Shown here: positions 32,647-33,867 of the stretch, piece after piece | How positions within the stretch are numbered: position 1 is the stretch's first letter | Layout of the letters: the number at the start of each line of letters is the position of its first letter | Assembly: GCA_945870145.1 (NCBI GenBank) | Contig: CAMBQV010000011.1 | Coordinates: forward strand, 1 to 33,867 | Direction of reading: 5' to 3' | Length of the DNA: 33,867 nt | DNA from: Akkermansia muciniphila | GTDB lineage: Bacteria; Verrucomicrobiota; Kiritimatiellia; RFP12; UBA1067 | The notes under the pieces: generated by a model | What the model saw: only the letters and a program-made list of their open reading frames with translations | Told to the model about the DNA's origin: nothing | The model's database searches: none | Program-made: the position numbers and the translations under genes

Positions 32647-33606
32647 TTACATCATCTTTTTGCGAATATCGATAGCAATTTCTTCTCCGTTGCACATCTG
32701 CTTGGTGAGATTTATTAGGTCGGCGACATCGACTTTTGCTTTACCGTCTGAACCCCGCACAGCAGGCTGAACCACGCCGTCCACATGACCATCTGCAAAC
32801 GCGACGTTGGCAACCCACCGGTTGCTGACCCTATGATTAAAGCCAAAGTATTCATCTTTATTCGTGTCAGGGGCCAAATTACTGTCGCCAGGATTCAAAA
32901 CACTGTCACCCCATGTTTCTCCAGTGAAGACCCCTTTTTGATCTTTTTGCCCAGGTAACTCTGCGAAGAGGACCCGAATAGCTGCGGTGCCGGATTGATT
33001 TATGCTCCCCAAGTTCCTGTGATGATGATGCTTGTATTTGGGTTTATTAGGCTTGTCATGATAACCAAAGTAGTAGTTCATCACATAGGAGCGATAAACT
33101 CGCTTTACCGGAGCAGCCTCCAAAACTTTTTTGTGAGTTCCGCAGAAATAAACACTCGCATCCCCTCCGATGTAAGACCAGAGCACCCCGTTCGTGATGG
33201 AGAAAAAGGCAAGCGTCGTGTCGGCGAAGGTGGAAGCGTTCATGGAGTCTTCCTTTGATTCTGTCAAGCCAGGTTTGTAGGGCCATTCGCCGCCACCCGC
33301 TGGAGTCCAAGAGACCCAAGCGGCTGAGGAAGAGAAATAGACTGTCTCTAGGTCGCTCCCGAGGTGACTGGTTTCGAAGGATCCTGCTGTAGGGATGTGC
33401 TGGTCATCGTCATCGCCAGACTGACTCGTGGTATAGCTGGAGACGGCTTGAGCAAGGTTCTTGAGGTTTGCCATGCATTTCAACTTCTGCCCCCCAGCGA
33501 TGCCACTCGTCATGTTTGTAATCAAGGCAGCGGCCAAGAGGCCGACAATCCCAATGACCATCAGCAACTCGATTAAAGTAAATCCTTTTTGTAGATTTTC
33601 TTTCAT
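32647..33606 (-). CDS. Type II secretion-like pseudopilin / prepilin-type N-methylation protein (DUF1559-like C-terminus)
   Basis: MKENLQKGFTLIELLMVIGIVGLLAAALI; VAFADGHVDGVV; ATG at 33604-33606 preferred. Confidence 0.9.
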   Translation of the reverse strand: MKENLQKGFTLIELLMVIGIVGLLAAALITNMTSGIAGGQKLKCMANLKNLAQAVSSYTTSQSGDDDDQHIPTAGSFETSHLGSDLETVYFSSSAAWVSWTPAGGGEWPYKPGLTESKEDSMNASTFADTTLAFFSITNGVLWSYIGGDASVYFCGTHKKVLEAAPVKRVYRSYVMNYYFGYHDKPNKPKYKHHHHRNLGSINQSGTAAIRVLFAELPGQKDQKGVFTGETWGDSVLNPGDSNLAPDTNKDEYFGFNHRVSNRWVANVAFADGHVDGVVQPAVRGSDGKAKVDVADLINLTKQMCNGEEIAIDIRKKMM

Positions 33607-33679
33607 AATAAGCACACCTAAAATAAACACCCTTTTTAGCGTTCAATATTTTGCGCTTTATTCAGGAAAAAGGCAAGCA

Positions 33680-33703
33680 GGAAGTGGAAGTGGACGTGGA
33701 AAG
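33680..33703. repeat. 6-nt periodic tract GGAAGT|GGAAGT|GGACGT|GGAAAG
   Basis: Direct reading. Confidence 0.6.
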
Positions 33704-33718
33704 GTAAAAGTGAGGTGT

Positions 33719-33867
33719 ACGGGCGTCCCCGCCCGTACTTTGCGCAGGCGCGGACGCCTGCGTACCGTGTGCGTGGCGTACGGGCGTCCCCGCCCGTACT
33801 TTGCGCAGGCGCGGACGCCTGCGCACCGTGGGCGTGGCGTACGGGCGTCCCCGCCCGTACGTTGCGC
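33719..33867. repeat. 61-bp tandem repeat of alternating hairpins, at least 2.4 copies, running off the window end
   Basis: Hairpins GTACGGGCG-TCCC-CGCCCGTAC and CGCAGGCG-CGGA-CGCCTGCG; 'cgggcgtccccgcccgtac' recurs at 33720, 33781 and 33842. Confidence 0.92.

Noticed and set aside
33719-33867. 61-bp terminal repeat as CRISPR
   Set aside because: The whole 61-bp unit repeats, including the inter-hairpin parts; no unique spacers.

Overview
Bacterial chromosomal window, probably from the Planctomycetes-Verrucomicrobia-Chlamydiae/Kiritimatiellota-Lentisphaerota area (inferred from gene content and style, not tested). It is dense with housekeeping genes: RidA fragment, ResB/CcsA cytochrome c biogenesis, fused MsrBA, U32 peptidase, M20 peptidase, ValS, YchJ-like, HAD, MBL, standalone AICAR formyltransferase, left-handed beta-helix protein, GluQ-type synthetase, class II RNR, GrpE-DnaJ-RsmE and ComM. 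Accessory modules are a MNT/HEPN pair with a shortened HEPN, a tripartite HipB-HipS-HipT cassette, a VapBC pair, a tandem pair of paralogous 'NYGYYLF' lipoproteins, and a pseudopilin plus a 2123-aa exported protein. The most unusual signal is non-coding. At least a dozen short, degenerate, strictly periodic (7- or 8-nt) word arrays of several sequence families sit in intergenic gaps. Several begin inside the stop codon of the upstream gene, several are arranged as inverted pairs able to form long imperfect hairpins, and one lies in frame inside rsmE. The window also ends in a 61-bp tandem repeat made of two hairpins, and a palindrome-dense gap beside comM may encode a 37-aa membrane peptide. 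No transposase, CRISPR array, rRNA or tRNA was recognised. All assignments come from reading motifs by eye; no database search was run.
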